A stretch of 64,000 nucleotides of DNA from Mycolicibacterium llatzerense (GTDB taxonomy: Bacteria > Actinomycetota > Actinomycetes > Mycobacteriales > Mycobacteriaceae): NCBI RefSeq assembly GCF_000878195.1, contig NZ_JXST01000006.1, forward strand, positions 117,164-181,163. Direction: 5' to 3'. The position numbers and the translations under genes are program-made. A model generated the notes under the pieces. That model was not told the origin of the DNA and made no database searches. It saw nothing but the letters and a program-made list of their open reading frames with translations. This document shows positions 52,480-60,760 of the stretch, one piece after another (the first letter of the stretch is position 1; every line of letters begins with the position of its first letter).

Positions 52480-52859
52480 ATTTCCCGAACTTCGAGAAGG
52501 CCAATCAGGCCCGCACCAGAACGGCGGCCGAGCGCACCGTGGCGGAGGCGTGTGTCGCACTCGACGTCATCAACTGCCACGAGCCCACCAACAACCGTGA
52601 CCACGACGCCGCGTTCATCCACTGGCACGCGCTGAAGGCCCGACACGACAACCCCCAGGCTTCCCTGGCGGAGATCGCCGCCGGCCTCGGCATCACCAAG
52701 GACACCTACTCGGCACGCCTCCGCCGAGCCCTCCGGTACGCAGCGAAACTGAGGGAGCTACACAAGCCTGTGTTGCCGCCAGGCATCGAACGGTGCGGCG
52801 AATGCGACGTCGTGGTGCCCTGCAAGACGATCGCGACCCTCGACAAGTGGGGCGTCTGA
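52476..52859 (+). CDS. Phage protein with WhiA-C-like HTH
   Basis: 127 residues. The centre NPQASLAEIAAGLGITKDTYSARLRRALRYA matches the WhiA C-terminal HTH pattern. A C-terminal CGECDVVVPC suggests zinc binding. Possibly a transcription factor for later genes. The stop overlaps the next start (TGATG). Confidence 0.7.
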   Translation: MNFPNFEKANQARTRTAAERTVAEACVALDVINCHEPTNNRDHDAAFIHWHALKARHDNPQASLAEIAAGLGITKDTYSARLRRALRYAAKLRELHKPVLPPGIERCGECDVVVPCKTIATLDKWGV

Positions 52860-53698
52860 TGACGTTCACCTGCACCCGCTGTCAGAAGCCGAAGGACGGG
52901 AAGCGGAGCCGCGGCATGTGCCACGCCTGCTACATGGCCTGGCATAGCCGACAAACCGCCTACGGCCGCTTCGAATCTCGGCACACCCCGGCCGGCCCGG
53001 TCCGCGCCCACATCACGATGCTGCTCGCCGCTGGCCTGACGATCCGCGCGCTGGAGTCGGCAGCTGGTGTCAACCGGAAGTCGATCAACAAGATCCTTCG
53101 CGGCAGCACGAAGACGATGGTCGAGAACGCGGAGAAGCTGCTGGCGTTGCAGCCGCCGGCCGCCGTGCACGAGGTCGCGGCTGACCATCAGCCGATCGAT
53201 GCGACTGGCACGCGCCGCCGGCTCCAGGCCCTGATCGCATACGGGTACACGCAATCCGACCTCGCGGCCCGCCTCGGCATCACCGACAGCACGCTGAGCA
53301 AGATCGTCGTTCGCGATGGCGACGTCCTGGCCGTCACTGCCCGCAACGTCGCGACGATGTTCGACGCACTGCAGACCACACCGGGCACGTCCGCACGGTC
53401 CCGCCGGCGCGGCGCAGCCAACCGCTGGCCCGTGCCCATGGCGTGGGACGAGGACACCATCGACGACCCGGGCGCCCAGCCGGCGCCCGTCGACCGCGAG
53501 AAGGTTTCGTTCCTCGACCGATATGACGAAATGCGCCACGAATTGGGCATTTCCGACGTCGACATCGCCCGCAAGTTGGGGATGAAGTTCGACACCCTTC
53601 TCCGCCAACTGCAGCGGTACGACCTCCCCGTCAGCGCCGAGTTGGCGTCACTCGCCCGCGGCGAGCGCAACAAGCGCGAACGAGGCAGCGCCGCATGA
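52859..53698 (+). CDS. Phage zinc/HTH DNA-binding protein (paralog of the gene at 48066)
   Basis: 279 residues. N-terminal zinc cluster TCTRCQKPKDG, CHACYMAW, then HTH segments near 62-80 and RRRLQALIAYGYTQSDLAARLGI, the linker WPVPMAWDEDTIDDP and a final HTH (ISDVDIARKLGMKFDTLLRQLQR). Same layout as the 48066 protein. Starts on TGATG and ends in an ATGA overlap. Confidence 0.77.
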   Translation: MTFTCTRCQKPKDGKRSRGMCHACYMAWHSRQTAYGRFESRHTPAGPVRAHITMLLAAGLTIRALESAAGVNRKSINKILRGSTKTMVENAEKLLALQPPAAVHEVAADHQPIDATGTRRRLQALIAYGYTQSDLAARLGITDSTLSKIVVRDGDVLAVTARNVATMFDALQTTPGTSARSRRRGAANRWPVPMAWDEDTIDDPGAQPAPVDREKVSFLDRYDEMRHELGISDVDIARKLGMKFDTLLRQLQRYDLPVSAELASLARGERNKRERGSAA

Positions 53699-56379
53699 GA
53701 ACCGGGCCCATCATCAACCCCTGCCACCATTGCGACCACAACAAGCTCGCCCATGACGCCGTCGACGGTCATTGCGTCGCGTGCCGGTGCCGCGGCTACA
53801 AGCTCGCCTACAGCCATTTCGTCGCGGCCAAGGCCAAGCTGGACCGGTCGTTCGGCCACAAGATCGCTGACGGTGACATTCACCCGATGTTGAAGCCGCA
53901 TCAGCGCGATCTGGTGCGGTGGGCGGTCGCCGGCGGCCGGCGCGCTGTGTTCGCCGCGTTCGGTCTGGGCAAGACGGTGATCCAGCTTGAGATTCTGCGG
54001 CTGACCCTTCGTGCGCACGCCACGCATGAGGGGTACCCGCCGCACAGCTCGAGCTCGCCGAACATGCCCGGCGTTCGGGCGCTGATCGTCTGCCCACTCG
54101 GCGTGCGGCTGGAGTTCATGAACGATGCCAAGAAGCTTGGCATCACCGTTCGGTTCATCCGATCCACGCTCGAGCTCAACAAGCCGGACATGTACGCCGA
54201 CATCTACCTGACCAACTACGAGTCGGTGCGCGACGGCAAGGTCGACGTCGACTGGTTCACGGCCGTCAGCCTCGATGAGGCATCGGTGCTGCGGTCGTTC
54301 GGCTCCAAGACCTACCAGTCGTTCCTGGAACTGTTCGAATCGGTGCCGTACCGCTTCGTGGCAACGGCGACACCATCTCCGAACCGGTACAAGGAACTGA
54401 TCCACTACGCCGGCTACCTCGGCATCATGGACACCGGCGCCGCGCTCACTCGTTGGTTCCAGCGGGACTCCACGAAGGCCAACAACCTCACTCTGTACCC
54501 GCACCGCGAGCGGGAGTTCTGGTTGTGGCTCAACACCTGGGCCGCGTTCCTGCAGTCGCCGGCCGATCTTGGCCACGATGCGACCGGCTACGACTTGCCG
54601 CCGCTGGACGTGCAGTGGCATGAGGTCGACCCGCCGGCCGAGGACTTCGACTACGACCGCGATGGCCAGGGCCAGTTGGTGCGCGGGGTCTCGCTCGGAC
54701 TGTCCACTGCCGCCAGCGAGAAGCGGCGCTCCCTGCCGGCCCGGCTCGACAAGCTCATGTCCATCGTCACCGACCATGCCGCGGCCGGCGACGGGCAGCT
54801 GGTCATCTGGTGCGACCTCAACGACGAGCAGCGCGAGATCGAAAAGGCACTGGGCGCAGCGGGTATCAGCTTCTCGTCAGTGCACGGGTCACTCGACCCC
54901 GATGAGGTGGAACGGCGCCTGTCGGAGTGGAAGAACCGAGACACGTACGCGCTGATCGGCAAGCCGGTGATGCTCGGCCAGGGCATGAACCTGCAGCAGG
55001 CGCACGTCTGCGCCTATATCGGCATCACGTTCAAGTTCAACGATCTCGTGCAGTCCCTGCACCGGGTACAGCGGTTCGGCCAAACCGAGCCTTGCACAGC
55101 GCATCTCATCCACTCCGAGACCGAACGCGAAGTCGTGCGCGTCATCAGAGAGAAGTGGTCCCAGCACAACGAATTGGTAGGAACCATGACCAACGTCATC
55201 CACGAGTTCGGCCTGGACGCCGACGCAATCTCCGAGGCACTGCAGCGGTCCATCGGTATCGACCGCATCGAAGCATCATCCGGCGATGGCTCGTGGCTGT
55301 TCGCCAACAACGACTGCGTGCCCGAAACACAGTCCATGGAAACGGATTCGGTCGACCTGATCGTCACCAGCATCCCGTTCTCGAACCACTACGAGTACAC
55401 CCCCAGCTACAACGACATGGGCTGCACCGACGACAACGACCACTTCTGGGCACAGATGGACTACCTGACCCCAGAACTGCTGCGCGTGCTGCGGCCCGGG
55501 CGCATCTACGCGTGCCACGTCAAGGACCGCATCCTGTTCGGAAACGTCACCGGCGCCGGCGTGCCGACCGTCTCACCGTTCCACGCCGAAGCTCTGTTCC
55601 ACGGCCGCAAGCACGGATTCGACTACCTCGGCATGATCACCGTCGTCACCGACGTCGTCCGCGAGAACAACCAGACCTACCGCCTCGGCTGGTCCGAGCA
55701 GTGCAAGGACGCCACCAAGATGGGCGTCGGCTCACCGGAATACATTCTGCTGTTCCACAAGCCGCAGACCGACCGATCGCGCGGCTACGCCGACGTCCCG
55801 GTCTCCAAGGACAAAGCCGACTACAGCCGGGCCCGCTGGCAGGTCGACGCGCACGCATTCTGGCGGTCGTCCGGCGAGCGGATGCTCACCCCGGATGAGT
55901 TGACCCAACTGCAGCCCGACCAGCTGTCAAATCTGTTCACCCAGTACACATTGCAGGACACCTACGACTACGAGTCGCACATCAGGATCGGCGAAGTACT
56001 CGACGGCCGCGGCGCGCTACCCGCCACCTTCATGTCCCTCGCGCCCGGCTCCTGGGCGCCCGACGTGTGGCACGACGTCAACCGAATGATCACCCTCAAC
56101 GGTGAGCAGAAGCGCCGCAACGTCCAGATGCACATCTGCCCACTGCAGTTCGACATCGTCGACCGGCTCATCGTCCGCTACTCCAACGACGGCGACCTCG
56201 TCTTCGACCCGTTCGGCGGACTCGGCACGGTACCGCTGCGTGCCCTCAAGCATGGCCGCCGCGGGCGCGGCGTCGAGCTGAACCCGGGCTACTTCCTCGA
56301 TGCGGTCAAGTACCTGCAGGCGGAGGAACGGCACCGGGAAATGCCGTCGCTGTTCGACCTGGACGAGGCGGCCAGCTGA
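53695..56379 (+). CDS. SF2 helicase fused to a beta-class DNA methyltransferase
   Basis: 894 residues. An N-terminal CxxC cluster (NPCHHCDHNK, CVACRCRG) precedes an SNF2-like helicase: Walker A FAAFGLGKT (near 88), DEAS box (SLDEAS, near 193), and motif VI LHRVQRFGQ (near 462). The C-terminal methyltransferase has SIPF (near 557) where most N4/N6 enzymes have a PP(Y/F) motif, and the SAM loop FDPFGGLGT (near 838) near the end, an order fitting the beta class. The helicase is unlikely to be a restriction subunit alone since no nuclease is visible. It may modify phage DNA or remodel it. Related methyltransferases are common in phages; the single-chain fusion is the notable point. Confidence 0.85.
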   Translation: MRTGPIINPCHHCDHNKLAHDAVDGHCVACRCRGYKLAYSHFVAAKAKLDRSFGHKIADGDIHPMLKPHQRDLVRWAVAGGRRAVFAAFGLGKTVIQLEILRLTLRAHATHEGYPPHSSSSPNMPGVRALIVCPLGVRLEFMNDAKKLGITVRFIRSTLELNKPDMYADIYLTNYESVRDGKVDVDWFTAVSLDEASVLRSFGSKTYQSFLELFESVPYRFVATATPSPNRYKELIHYAGYLGIMDTGAALTRWFQRDSTKANNLTLYPHREREFWLWLNTWAAFLQSPADLGHDATGYDLPPLDVQWHEVDPPAEDFDYDRDGQGQLVRGVSLGLSTAASEKRRSLPARLDKLMSIVTDHAAAGDGQLVIWCDLNDEQREIEKALGAAGISFSSVHGSLDPDEVERRLSEWKNRDTYALIGKPVMLGQGMNLQQAHVCAYIGITFKFNDLVQSLHRVQRFGQTEPCTAHLIHSETEREVVRVIREKWSQHNELVGTMTNVIHEFGLDADAISEALQRSIGIDRIEASSGDGSWLFANNDCVPETQSMETDSVDLIVTSIPFSNHYEYTPSYNDMGCTDDNDHFWAQMDYLTPELLRVLRPGRIYACHVKDRILFGNVTGAGVPTVSPFHAEALFHGRKHGFDYLGMITVVTDVVRENNQTYRLGWSEQCKDATKMGVGSPEYILLFHKPQTDRSRGYADVPVSKDKADYSRARWQVDAHAFWRSSGERMLTPDELTQLQPDQLSNLFTQYTLQDTYDYESHIRIGEVLDGRGALPATFMSLAPGSWAPDVWHDVNRMITLNGEQKRRNVQMHICPLQFDIVDRLIVRYSNDGDLVFDPFGGLGTVPLRALKHGRRGRGVELNPGYFLDAVKYLQAEERHREMPSLFDLDEAAS

Positions 56380-56747
56380 TGCCGCGCCTGATGTCCGTAT
56401 CGCTCACTGAGGCCGCGGTGGTCGCCCGCACGAAGACCGTCACCCGACGCATGGGCTGGCTGAACCTGAAAGACGGCGACCGGCTCACCCTGTGTCGAAA
56501 GGTGATGGGCCGCAAGAAGGGCGAGCCTCTGGTCCGCATCGTCGACGTCGAAATCGTGTCGGTCCGGAGAGAACCGCTCTGGCTCATCACCCCGCCCGAA
56601 GTCGCGCGCGAAGGCTTCCCCGACTGGTCGCCGGCCACGTTCATCGAGTTCTTCTGCGCATCACACAAGGGCTGCCTACCGGACAGCCTCGTCACCCGAA
56701 TCGAGTGGCGCTACATCGAAACCGACAGACAGGACAACGCCCAATGA
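56379..56747 (+). CDS. ASCH-domain-like protein
   Basis: 122 residues. TKTVTRRMGWLNLKDGDRLTL and VRIVDVEIVSVRREPL follow the ASCH RNA-binding beta-barrel pattern; EGFPDWSPATFIEFF ends the domain. A common companion of the methyltransferase in mycobacteriophages. TGATG/ATGA overlaps on both sides. Confidence 0.77.
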   Translation: MPRLMSVSLTEAAVVARTKTVTRRMGWLNLKDGDRLTLCRKVMGRKKGEPLVRIVDVEIVSVRREPLWLITPPEVAREGFPDWSPATFIEFFCASHKGCLPDSLVTRIEWRYIETDRQDNAQ

Positions 56748-57340
56748 GCGACATCGTCTTCCTCGACACCGAAACCCTCGGAACCGAAATCGATTCCCCG
56801 ATATGGGAACTCGCCGCGATCCGCCGCCACGCCGACGGCAGCGAGACCCCGCTGCACATCTTCATCGACCACGAACCCGAGCCGTGGATGAGCAACCCCA
56901 AGTTCCCTGATCGGTTCAAGGACGATTACCGCGCCCGGTACCGCACCGACAACTCGCTGACCCGCTCCGACGCGGCCGGCGTGCTGAAGAACTTCCTCAC
57001 CGGCCGCCCGCACCTCGTCGGCGCCGTCACCAACTTCGACACCGAACGGATCGCCCACCAACTGTTCCGCCCCAAGGGAATCGGCGAGGTCTGGAACTAC
57101 CACCTCATCGAGATCGAGAACCAAATCGTCGGATACCTGCGTGCCGTGTCGGAGCTGATGTCCCCGTTCGCGGTATTCGGCCACAAGTCGGTCGACGAGC
57201 TCCTACCGTTGCCCTGGAACTCCAACGACCTCTCCCGCGCCATCGGCGTCGACCCCGACGAGTACGACCGGCACACCGCGATGGGCGACGTCCGGAGGGT
57301 CATGGCCCAATACGACGCCATCCATGGCGGCAACCGATGA
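56744..57340 (+). CDS. DnaQ-like 3'-5' exonuclease
   Basis: 198 residues. DEDDh-type motifs: FLDTETLGTE (Exo I Asp/Glu), GAVTNFDTERIA (Exo II) and YDRHTAMGDVRRV (Exo III His/Asp). It may proofread or process DNA ends during phage replication. Coupled to neighbours by ATGA overlaps. Confidence 0.85.
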   Translation: MSDIVFLDTETLGTEIDSPIWELAAIRRHADGSETPLHIFIDHEPEPWMSNPKFPDRFKDDYRARYRTDNSLTRSDAAGVLKNFLTGRPHLVGAVTNFDTERIAHQLFRPKGIGEVWNYHLIEIENQIVGYLRAVSELMSPFAVFGHKSVDELLPLPWNSNDLSRAIGVDPDEYDRHTAMGDVRRVMAQYDAIHGGNR

Positions 57341-57654
57341 ACGAGCCGGGGACAGCGCTTCCCGATGCGGAGCTTCAGTACCCGGTGTGCGGTGCATGTG
57401 GCGCCGACACCGACTACGACGGCGACACCTTCTCCTGCGACGACTGCCAGCTCCAGTTCGATCGCGATGATCTGACCGCATCGTTCCTCGATGAGGACGC
57501 GGCGGTCTGCGGCGCAGCCTGTGACAACAAGTGGCACGGCGCCAACATGATCAAGCCCGGCGTTCGATTCGAATGTGGGACTTGCCTACTCCCATCGGGC
57601 CACAAGTCCGATCACTGGACCCACTGCCGAACCTTCGCCGAGTCCCGGTCATGA
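57337..57654 (+). CDS. Phage zinc-ribbon protein, 105 residues
   Basis: Two CxxC pairs in the N-terminal part (PVCGACGADT, SCDDCQLQF) and more Cys later (AVCGAACDN, FECGTCLLP). Probably a small multi-zinc protein. Coupled to neighbours. Confidence 0.68.
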   Translation: MNEPGTALPDAELQYPVCGACGADTDYDGDTFSCDDCQLQFDRDDLTASFLDEDAAVCGAACDNKWHGANMIKPGVRFECGTCLLPSGHKSDHWTHCRTFAESRS

Positions 57655-57722
57655 CCGCGGAATCCCTTGTCGCCTGGCGCAACCGACGCCGACACCACCG
57701 AACCGCGTGGAGAATCCGGTGA
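57651..57722 (+). CDS. 23-residue Arg-rich mini-protein
   Basis: MTAESLVAWRNRRRHHRTAW. ATGA at the start and GTGA at the end couple it to both neighbours. No function recognised. Confidence 0.4.
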   Translation: MTAESLVAWRNRRRHHRTAWRIR

Positions 57723-57913
57723 GCAGAATCCGCCCGCACACATGCGGCGACCCCGGCCCCGGTGACGCGCACTGCACCGACGATGACCCGGGCCACCGGT
57801 ATTCGTGCTACGACGGCGGCGACGACGTGTCGTTCAACCACCGCCAGGACTTCCGCCACGACTGCGACGACCCGAACTGCAGCCGACAGCACTTCACGAA
57901 CGAAGGCGACTGA
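57719..57913 (+). CDS. Phage Cys/His/Asp-rich protein, 64 residues
   Basis: Cys at HTCGDPG, AHCTDDD, YSCYDGG, HDCDDPNCS with many His and Asp; likely metal-binding. GTG start coupled upstream; TGATG into the next gene. Confidence 0.6.
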   Translation: MSRIRPHTCGDPGPGDAHCTDDDPGHRYSCYDGGDDVSFNHRQDFRHDCDDPNCSRQHFTNEGD

Positions 57914-58164
57914 TGGCTGGGCCGCCGTTTCACTTCGATGCTGAGCACTTTCCGGCAGCGCACCCCGGCGCGATCGACGACTGCCCCGACTGCCGGCCCG
58001 CGCCGCCGACTGTCTGGCAGGACTCATTTCGCAACGGTCCTGGCGCGCTGTGGAGCCTCCCGAGCCACATGCCCATCTACGTCTTCGATGGACGGCTGGC
58101 CGACGTACTGCAGTTGTCCGGCGCTGCAACAGAACTCGACTACTACGAAGGGACCACAGCATGA
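57913..58164 (+). CDS. Phage hypothetical protein, 83 residues
   Basis: One CxxC (DDCPDCRP) and a Trp/Pro-rich centre; C terminus VLQLSGAATELDYYEG. Coupled to NrdH by ATGA. Function unknown. Confidence 0.58.
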   Translation: MAGPPFHFDAEHFPAAHPGAIDDCPDCRPAPPTVWQDSFRNGPGALWSLPSHMPIYVFDGRLADVLQLSGAATELDYYEGTTA

Positions 58165-58409
58165 ATGCACTGGTGGTAACCGTCTACACCAAGCCCGCGT
58201 GCCCAGCCTGCGACGCGACCAAACGCCGGCTGAAGAAGCTGGGCATCGAATTCCACGAAGCTCAGATCCTCGACGGCGAATACGCCGAAGCGCTCGCCGA
58301 ACTCGGCATCACCCAGGCCCCCGTCGTCTGCGCATCCGTCGACGGCGACGAGCAGACCTGGGGCGGATACCGACCCGACCGCATCGACGCACTGGCGGGT
58401 GCCCGATGA
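58161..58409 (+). CDS. nrdH: NrdH-like glutaredoxin
   Basis: 82 residues. Active site CPAC in TVYTKPACPACDATKRRLKK, cis-Pro in TQAPVV and the WGGYRPDRI end of NrdH. It would supply electrons to class Ib ribonucleotide reductase for phage DNA synthesis. A longer C-rich ORF is not needed; ATG 58161 is coupled to the preceding stop. Confidence 0.92.
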   Translation: MNALVVTVYTKPACPACDATKRRLKKLGIEFHEAQILDGEYAEALAELGITQAPVVCASVDGDEQTWGGYRPDRIDALAGAR

Positions 58410-58783
58410 GCGAATTCGGTTGGAAGGTAGGCACACAGGACGACCTCGTTTACCTCGAAGGTCGCAAGACCGAACCCAACGGCGACTACCAGGTCCTGTC
58501 GCGAGGAACGCTGGAACCTGATCCGGCGCGCGGACTGGCCGCTCTGCTCACCAAGGCAGCAGACGACAGCGACCGCCTGCACGGGAGAACCCCGATTCAT
58601 CGCCCACCCGCCAGTGCGCAGGCCGACGAGGTCGGGCAGCTGCGCGCCGCGCTCGCGACACTCGTCGACCCCGACGACTGCCAGTTCGACCACCACGGCG
58701 ACTGCCAAGCACACGGCTTCTTCGACGGACCGTGCGGACACGCGGTCGCCAAGGAACTACTTGCGCGGGAGGAGAACCGATGA
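58406..58783 (+). CDS. Phage hypothetical protein, 125 residues
   Basis: Starts MSEFGWKVGTQDDLVYLEGR; later CQFDHHGDCQAHGFFDGPCG suggests metal binding. Common near NrdH in mycobacteriophages. No function recognised. Confidence 0.62.
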   Translation: MSEFGWKVGTQDDLVYLEGRKTEPNGDYQVLSRGTLEPDPARGLAALLTKAADDSDRLHGRTPIHRPPASAQADEVGQLRAALATLVDPDDCQFDHHGDCQAHGFFDGPCGHAVAKELLAREENR

Positions 58784-59103
58784 GCACCGAGACCCGCGAC
58801 GCCTTCGCCCAAGCCATCTGCGAATCCACGTCCGCAGGGAAGCTGTTCCCTTGGGCGACACTGACCGAGCGGGAGCGCGACGCGTGGCGCCGAATGGCCG
58901 AGGCCGCGATGTCGGTGCCGGGCTACGCCGTAATCAAGCTGCCCACTGTCGCGCACAAGGGCCCGCACGACACCGACGCGATGTTCTTCCGTCAGGTGGC
59001 AGATCGGTTCGAGCACAATCCAGATAGCTACGTCGGCGGCAGCAATGTGCGTCATGCCGTGTCCCAGCTGCTGCGGGCCGCCGCGGCGGAGGCCGAACGG
59101 TGA
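58780..59103 (+). CDS. Phage hypothetical protein, 107 residues
   Basis: LFPWATLTERERDAWRRMAEAA is a helical motif seen in many phage and host small proteins. The C-terminal half is helical and Ala-rich. ATGA/GTGA couplings on both sides. Confidence 0.6.
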   Translation: MSTETRDAFAQAICESTSAGKLFPWATLTERERDAWRRMAEAAMSVPGYAVIKLPTVAHKGPHDTDAMFFRQVADRFEHNPDSYVGGSNVRHAVSQLLRAAAAEAER

Positions 59104-59369
59104 ACACGCTCGAGGTGGTCCTGGCGCGCCGCAACCGCCGCGCCGCCTGGAACAAGCACGCCGCCACACTCCGGGACGCCGACAAGCCCAAGCCGAGCGG
59201 CCCCAAGCCCGGCAAGGGCAACGGCCGGCCGCTGACCCACGGCCACGAGAACGCCTACTGGCGGCACATCAAGGCCAACGAACCGGCCTGCGACGAGTGC
59301 ATCGAAGCGCACGAGCGCGCCAAGGAACAACAGCGCATCCGCCACCACGAGCGCAAGGCCGCCGGGTGA
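59100..59369 (+). CDS. Phage basic protein with CxxC, 89 residues
   Basis: Arg/Lys-rich N-terminal half, then GHENAYWRHIKANEPACDECIEAHERAK. The CDEC element with flanking His may bind zinc. GTG start. It precedes and is coupled to WhiB. Confidence 0.6.
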   Translation: MNTLEVVLARRNRRAAWNKHAATLRDADKPKPSGPKPGKGNGRPLTHGHENAYWRHIKANEPACDECIEAHERAKEQQRIRHHERKAAG

Positions 59370-59629
59370 GGGCCGTTGTCGCACAACCCAGCCGAGCATC
59401 CATGCGGGGCGAGCACTGGCGCCGGTATGCGGCGTGCCGAGGCCTCGACCCTGACGTCTGGTTCCCGCTCACGAACAACGCGGCCAGCACCAAGGAGGCG
59501 AAGCGGGTCTGCCGCGGCTGCCCGGTGCGCGCCGAATGCCTGCGCCACGCACTCGACTTCTGCGAGCAGTTCGGCGTCTGGGGCGGCCTCACCGAGCGCG
59601 AGCTCCGCGCGCTGAGGAAGGCATCGTGA
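59366..59629 (+). CDS. WhiB-family transcriptional regulator (phage-encoded)
   Basis: 87 residues. Four conserved Cys for the Fe-S cluster: AACRG, CRGCP and AECL. GVWGG turn and a basic C-terminal helix (LTERELRALRKA) complete the family pattern. Phage WhiB proteins such as that of TM4 can repress host whiB2 and cause superinfection exclusion; this role is inference here. Confidence 0.92.
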   Translation: MRAVVAQPSRASMRGEHWRRYAACRGLDPDVWFPLTNNAASTKEAKRVCRGCPVRAECLRHALDFCEQFGVWGGLTERELRALRKAS

Positions 59630-59772
59630 GCGACCCGCGCATGACCGAGCTGTTTACCCCCGCCCAGCTGCGCGCGATGGGCCGCTGCACCGAATGCGGC
59701 TGGGCACCAGGGGAGCAGGGCCACCGTCCCGACTGCCCCGAAGACGCTTCCAACAACGAAAGAGGTACGTGA
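59626..59772 (+). CDS. Small phage protein with CxxC, 48 residues
   Basis: LFTPAQLRAMGRCTECGW and a second RPDCPED; likely a zinc knuckle. GTGA overlap with WhiB. Confidence 0.55.
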   Translation: MSDPRMTELFTPAQLRAMGRCTECGWAPGEQGHRPDCPEDASNNERGT

Positions 59773-59773
59773 C

Positions 59774-60154
59774 GTGGGCTTGCCATGGGTCAGATTGGAC
59801 AGCCAATTCGCTTCGAATCCGAAGGTTTTGCAGCTGGTTGAGGGCAAGAAACACCGCGCTGCACTGGCCTACGTGTGCTCACTGGGCTACTCGGGAGCCC
59901 ACGGAACCGACGGCTACCTGCCGCCGACATGCCTGCCGTTCATCCACGCGACCAAAGCTGACGCGACCGAGCTGATGAGGGTCGGTCTCTGGCATGCCGT
60001 GCCCTCTGGCGGGTGGGAGATCAACGGCTGGATGGAGTTCCAACCATCCAATGATGAGACCCGCGACCGCAGGTCAAGGGCCGAACTCGCCTCGAAGAAA
60101 GCGAATTGCGTTCGGTGGCATGGGAAGGACTGCGGATGCTGGAAGACCACCTAG
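59774..60154 (+). CDS. Phage replication-associated protein N-terminal-type domain
   Basis: 126 residues. WVRLDSQFASNPKVLQLV, AYVCSLGYSGAHGTDGYLP and GWEINGWMEFQPSNDETR form the winged-helix module at the N terminus of many mycobacteriophage replication proteins; CVRWHGKDCGCW is the usual Cys-rich end of that module. The frame stops soon after, in a repeat-rich region where other frames stay open. It could be a natural short protein or the front half of a frameshifted one. Confidence 0.7.
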   Translation: MGLPWVRLDSQFASNPKVLQLVEGKKHRAALAYVCSLGYSGAHGTDGYLPPTCLPFIHATKADATELMRVGLWHAVPSGGWEINGWMEFQPSNDETRDRRSRAELASKKANCVRWHGKDCGCWKTT

Positions 60155-60393
60155 CCGGATATCCGAATCGGAGTCCGAACCGGATATCCGAATCGGATGC
60201 GAAAACGGAGTCCGGCCAAGGACTCCCACGTACGTACGGACGGACGGACTTACGGAGACGGACTCACCTTGCCAGCAGATCTCACGTTCAGAATCGCGCG
60301 CAGGGGGGTAGCAAGATTCTCCCCATCGCAGAGGTGAATCCGGCGCCGGCCGCCGCCGCTACGCGCGGCCTCCAGGCGGTGCCAGATGCCTGA
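60106..60393 (+). pseudogene. Possible frameshifted remainder of the replication-type gene
   Basis: This frame (-1 relative to the upstream one) is open from TTG 60106 to a stop that overlaps the next ATG. It ends in SKILPIAEVNPAPAAAATRG, a plausible protein C terminus. Between the two lies Ser/Arg/Thr-rich sequence from repeat DNA. It may be a separate small gene, a -1 frameshift product or decay. Confidence 0.3.
60155..60197 (+). repeat. 18-bp direct repeats (iteron-like) in the replication region
   Basis: CCGGATATCCGAATCGGA occurs at 60155-60172 and again at 60180-60197, 25 bp apart. GGAGTCCG follows at 60170-60177 and recurs at 60207-60214. Then comes CGTACGTACGGACGGACGG (about 60229-60247). 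Such arrays can be replication origins or sequence-driven low-complexity coding DNA. Confidence 0.6.
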
Positions 60394-60760
60394 CCGATAC
60401 GGCGAGGACGACGACCCGGTCCTGGACTTCGACTCGCACCGCCGGGCCCGCGACACCGCCGCCGCGCGCGAAGCTGCGCAACGCCAGCGCGAGCGCCTGG
60501 GCGAGACGCGCGCTGTCCATGCCCCGATGACCAACGACCAAGCCAACGCCGCCCGCCAGCACCAGCGCACCGTGACGGAGCAGGCCGAGAAGCGCCGCAA
60601 CGCATCCCGCATCGCCAACTGCCCGCTCTGCAACAACGAGGGCTACCGCGGCAACCAGGTCTGCGACCACATCGACCACACCGAAACCAACACCCGCGGC
60701 ATGGCCAAATGCCACGAAGTACTCGCCCAAATCGCCGCCAAGAAAGGCACCACCCGATGA
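60386..60760 (+). CDS. Phage Arg/Ala-rich protein with C-terminal zinc knuckle, 124 residues
   Basis: A helical charged N terminus (RRARDTAAAREAAQRQRERL) then NCPLCNNEGYRGNQVCDH, a DnaJ-like CxxC cluster. Common directly after the replication protein. Overlaps the next gene (ATGA). Confidence 0.65.
   Translation: MPDRYGEDDDPVLDFDSHRRARDTAAAREAAQRQRERLGETRAVHAPMTNDQANAARQHQRTVTEQAEKRRNASRIANCPLCNNEGYRGNQVCDHIDHTETNTRGMAKCHEVLAQIAAKKGTTR

Noticed and set aside
52476..52859. Calling the WhiA-like HTH protein a true WhiA
   Set aside because: Only the C-terminal HTH pattern is present; the LAGLIDADG-like part of WhiA is missing.
60155..60260. Possible CRISPR-like array in the repeat region
   Set aside because: Only two 18-bp repeats with a 7-bp gap; no spacers of regular size and no cas genes.
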